This document shows positions 24,211 through 26,068 of a stretch of 26,068 nucleotides of DNA, one piece after another (within the stretch, counting starts at the first letter, position 1; the number at the start of each line of letters is the position of its first letter). Below the pieces are notes generated by a model. The model was not told where the DNA came from, made no database searches, and saw only the letters and a program-made list of their open reading frames with translations. The position numbers were made by a program, and so were the translations under genes. This DNA is from SGZJ01 sp949372955 (GTDB lineage: Bacteria > Bacteroidota > Bacteroidia > Flavobacteriales > Flavobacteriaceae), in contig CASIAX010000011.1 in assembly GCA_949372955.1 (NCBI GenBank), forward strand, positions 1 to 26,068. Direction: 5' to 3'.

Positions 24211-25500
24211 TTACTTTTTAAATATCTTAAATGTAGAGTTATTAACTTTTATAAAATATATACCAGCGCTATAAGAACTCATATCCAACTTATTTTCAGA
24301 ACTAGTACTGTAGATTTTTTTTCCTAGTATGCTATAAATATCAATATTTTTTATAGTTGTGTCAGATGACTGAATATATAAATAATCTTCAACAGGATTT
24401 GGATAAAGTTTAAAACTCTCATTAGAAACGCTATCTAACCCAAGTGAAATTGGTGATCCAAAAGAAATGTTATCAAAATAATAAACAGTTTGGTCATCTC
24501 CTGCAGAGCCAAAATTAAAGAACAATGAAGCCATACTAAATGGATAGTTTTCATTTAGAGCTGCTGTTCCTGTCGCCTCATTATTAAAATCAAATTCTAA
24601 GATTTCCCAAGCATCGACAACTGTTGTATATGCCTCTGTTTCTACAGATTGTGTTGGGTCGTTATTGTTTTCAATTTTCAATCTAACTGGAATTCCAGTA
24701 TTTGAACTTCCAGTCACATAAACATGTACATACATGTTAGAATTAGAAGATGAAACAGGGATATTTGATACAAAACCACTCTCATTACTAACAGTTACAC
24801 CAGCCCAAGTAGCAGCAGAGCTACTTTTTGTGACATAAACAAGATTATTGTCAGTGTTTGAATTAAATATAATTTCAGAAAAACCCTCATCGTCACCAAA
24901 AGGGATTAATGAGTAGTAAACAGATGAATCATCGTAAGTAATAGGTAAATCAATTTGAGCTAACCCTCCAGTTGGATCAAATTGTGAAATATCATCAAAA
25001 TAAAAAGTTGAACTTCCTGTTCCATCACCTGTATTTCCAAAGTCAAACATTAAAACAAGTTTTTGAAATACATTTGATTGTTCACCTGAAAAACTCCACG
25101 TTAAAGTTTCCCATTGATTAGATTTAGTTGTGTATGCATCTCTTTCAACTGCGGCAGTTACAGGGTCGTTGTCATCTTCTAACTTAAATTTAACAAGTAG
25201 TCCTGGTGAAGCAGAGTATACACTCATCTTTATTGTAGTTTCAGTAGTAAAATCTAGTGGAGAAACAATTAAATAACTTCCTGCCCAAATATCTCCACCA
25301 TCTCTAACTATTTTACCAACTGTATTACTGGGGTTATCATCAGTAATAAACGGATTATCAACTACAGTTCCATTACCACCGTTAAAGTTGACAAAACTTT
25401 CTGTGGTTACTTGACCTTCTTCAAAATTAATAGGAAGAGCCATTTGAGAATAGGTTAGTAATGTGTTTAGAGTTACTATAAGAAAGATGTAGTTTTTCAT
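24211..25500 (-). CDS. Secreted protein with two tandem beta-sandwich modules and T9SS sorting domain
   Basis: A 429-aa secreted protein. Signal peptide about 1-19. Two homologous modules of about 160 residues follow, roughly 20-178 and 185-350. Matched landmarks are DAYTTKSNQWETL (121-133) with EAYTTVVDAWEIL (289-301), and FYFDDIS (166-172) with YYFDNIS (340-346). The end (about 360-429) is a type A sorting domain with KLYPNPVEDY and GIYFIKV. The modules look like carbohydrate-binding-type jelly rolls of the kind found in surface polysaccharide-degrading systems. No catalytic domain is present, so it would be a surface binder or structural protein. Binding specificity is unknown. Confidence 0.82.
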   Translation of the reverse strand: MKNYIFLIVTLNTLLTYSQMALPINFEEGQVTTESFVNFNGGNGTVVDNPFITDDNPSNTVGKIVRDGGDIWAGSYLIVSPLDFTTETTIKMSVYSASPGLLVKFKLEDDNDPVTAAVERDAYTTKSNQWETLTWSFSGEQSNVFQKLVLMFDFGNTGDGTGSSTFYFDDISQFDPTGGLAQIDLPITYDDSSVYYSLIPFGDDEGFSEIIFNSNTDNNLVYVTKSSSAATWAGVTVSNESGFVSNIPVSSSNSNMYVHVYVTGSSNTGIPVRLKIENNNDPTQSVETEAYTTVVDAWEILEFDFNNEATGTAALNENYPFSMASLFFNFGSAGDDQTVYYFDNISFGSPISLGLDSVSNESFKLYPNPVEDYLYIQSSDTTIKNIDIYSILGKKIYSTSSENKLDMSSYSAGIYFIKVNNSTFKIFKK

Positions 25501-25682
25501 GGGTTTAAGATTTGTAGTAAAGCTAACTCAAAATACAACTAAAAATATAGTTTTAATTAATATTTCAATTATTCGTAGGTCCGGTAACTGTATTTAGAAA
25601 AAACATAATAAAATTATATTTTTATTAAACTATGAATAAAGTAACACGAAAACGATATAGTTGTTTCTCTCGTTAACTAAGC

Positions 25683-26068
25683 CTAAAACCTATCTAGGTC
25701 CATTACTTTAGTCCAAACTTTAACAAAATCACTAACGAACTTTTCTTTTGAATCATTACAAGCATACGATTCCGCTAGTGCTCGTAATTGTGAATTTGAT
25801 CCAAAAATCAAATCCGCTCGAGTGGCAGTCCATACAATTTTTCCTGATTTTCTATCAACTCCATTAAACAAAATTTCAGAATTTGACTGTGCTTCCCATT
25901 CAATATTCATGTCTAACAAATTGATAAAGAAATCATTTGTTAAAGCTCCAGGATTATTTGTCAATAGACCATGTTTCGTCTCGTTATAATTAGTATCTAA
26001 GACTCTCATTCCAGCCAATAAAACGGTCATTTCAGGGGCGCTTAAAGTCAATAAATGTGCTTTATCAA
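25683..26068 (-). CDS. katG: Catalase-peroxidase KatG, C-terminal fragment (5' end outside window)
   Basis: The frame is open from the right edge to TAG at 25683-25685, giving about 128 residues: DKAHLLTLSAPEMTVLLAG, then NPGALTNDFFINLLDMNIEW, WTATRADLIFGSNSQLRALA and a final VWTKVMDLDRF. These are signatures of the KatG C-terminal domain, which is needed for structure but lacks the catalytic heme site. The full enzyme (about 740 aa) removes hydrogen peroxide. The heme-binding and Met-Tyr-Trp residues lie outside the window. Confidence 0.95.
   Translation of the reverse strand, partial: DKAHLLTLSAPEMTVLLAGMRVLDTNYNETKHGLLTNNPGALTNDFFINLLDMNIEWEAQSNSEILFNGVDRKSGKIVWTATRADLIFGSNSQLRALAESYACNDSKEKFVSDFVKVWTKVMDLDRF

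Overview
The window looks like chromosomal DNA of a low-GC Bacteroidota member, most likely a (marine) flavobacterium. The grounds are very AT-rich sequence, weak or absent Shine-Dalgarno signals, three secreted proteins with C-terminal PNP...VYF...KKLIVK-type sorting domains (type IX secretion), and flavobacterial families as I remember them (HmuY, DUF6607, DUF5777, DUF6150, DUF3109, MarC). Nothing indicates a plasmid, prophage, insertion sequence or CRISPR array. The two ends cut genes: a beta-barrel protein C-terminus at the left and a KatG C-terminus at the right.

Layout. (1) 1-2531 (+): end of a probable porin followed by a PiT phosphate transporter with a PhoU-like cytoplasmic tail, ended by a bidirectional terminator. 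(2) 2602-6182 (-): class Ia ribonucleotide reductase nrdB then nrdA, both strikingly eukaryote-like. (3) 6445-8304: DUF3109 cysteine-rich protein (-), MarC-family membrane protein plus a small membrane protein (+), and dCMP deaminase (-). (4) 8304-13114 (-): probable operon of an AraC-type DNA-binding/TM/SUMF1-like/alpha-beta hydrolase fusion, a DUF6150 repeat protein, DsbD and dCMP deaminase. (5) 13180-13926 (-): secreted protein of unknown function with its own terminator. (6) 14053-17919: heme/iron acquisition locus, with TonB receptor and HmuY lipoprotein (-) divergent from DUF6607 and a translationally coupled 56-aa membrane peptide (+). (7) 17980-20821 (+): exported redox-flavoured group of cupredoxin with T9SS tail, YceI, OB-fold, DUF5777 beta-barrel and Rieske protein, with the last four overlapping or nearly so. 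(8) 20941-21012 (-): tRNA-Arg(CCU). (9) 21088-26068: SAM methyltransferase (+), secreted esterase with T9SS tail and a tiny upstream ORF (-), steroid 5-alpha-reductase-like membrane enzyme (+), duplicated-module T9SS protein (-) and katG 3' end (-).

How the genes fit together. nrdAB and dCMP deaminase both supply dNTP synthesis. HmuY with its receptor captures heme outside the cell. The YceI-OB-DUF5777-Rieske operon with its cupredoxin neighbour is the best candidate for a poorly described envelope electron-transfer system. The membrane-tethered AraC/SUMF1/hydrolase fusion is the most unusual single protein: its architecture suggests a one-component sensor whose periplasmic part is built from enzyme folds. 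These functional assignments rest on recognised motifs and remembered family resemblance, as no searches were run.
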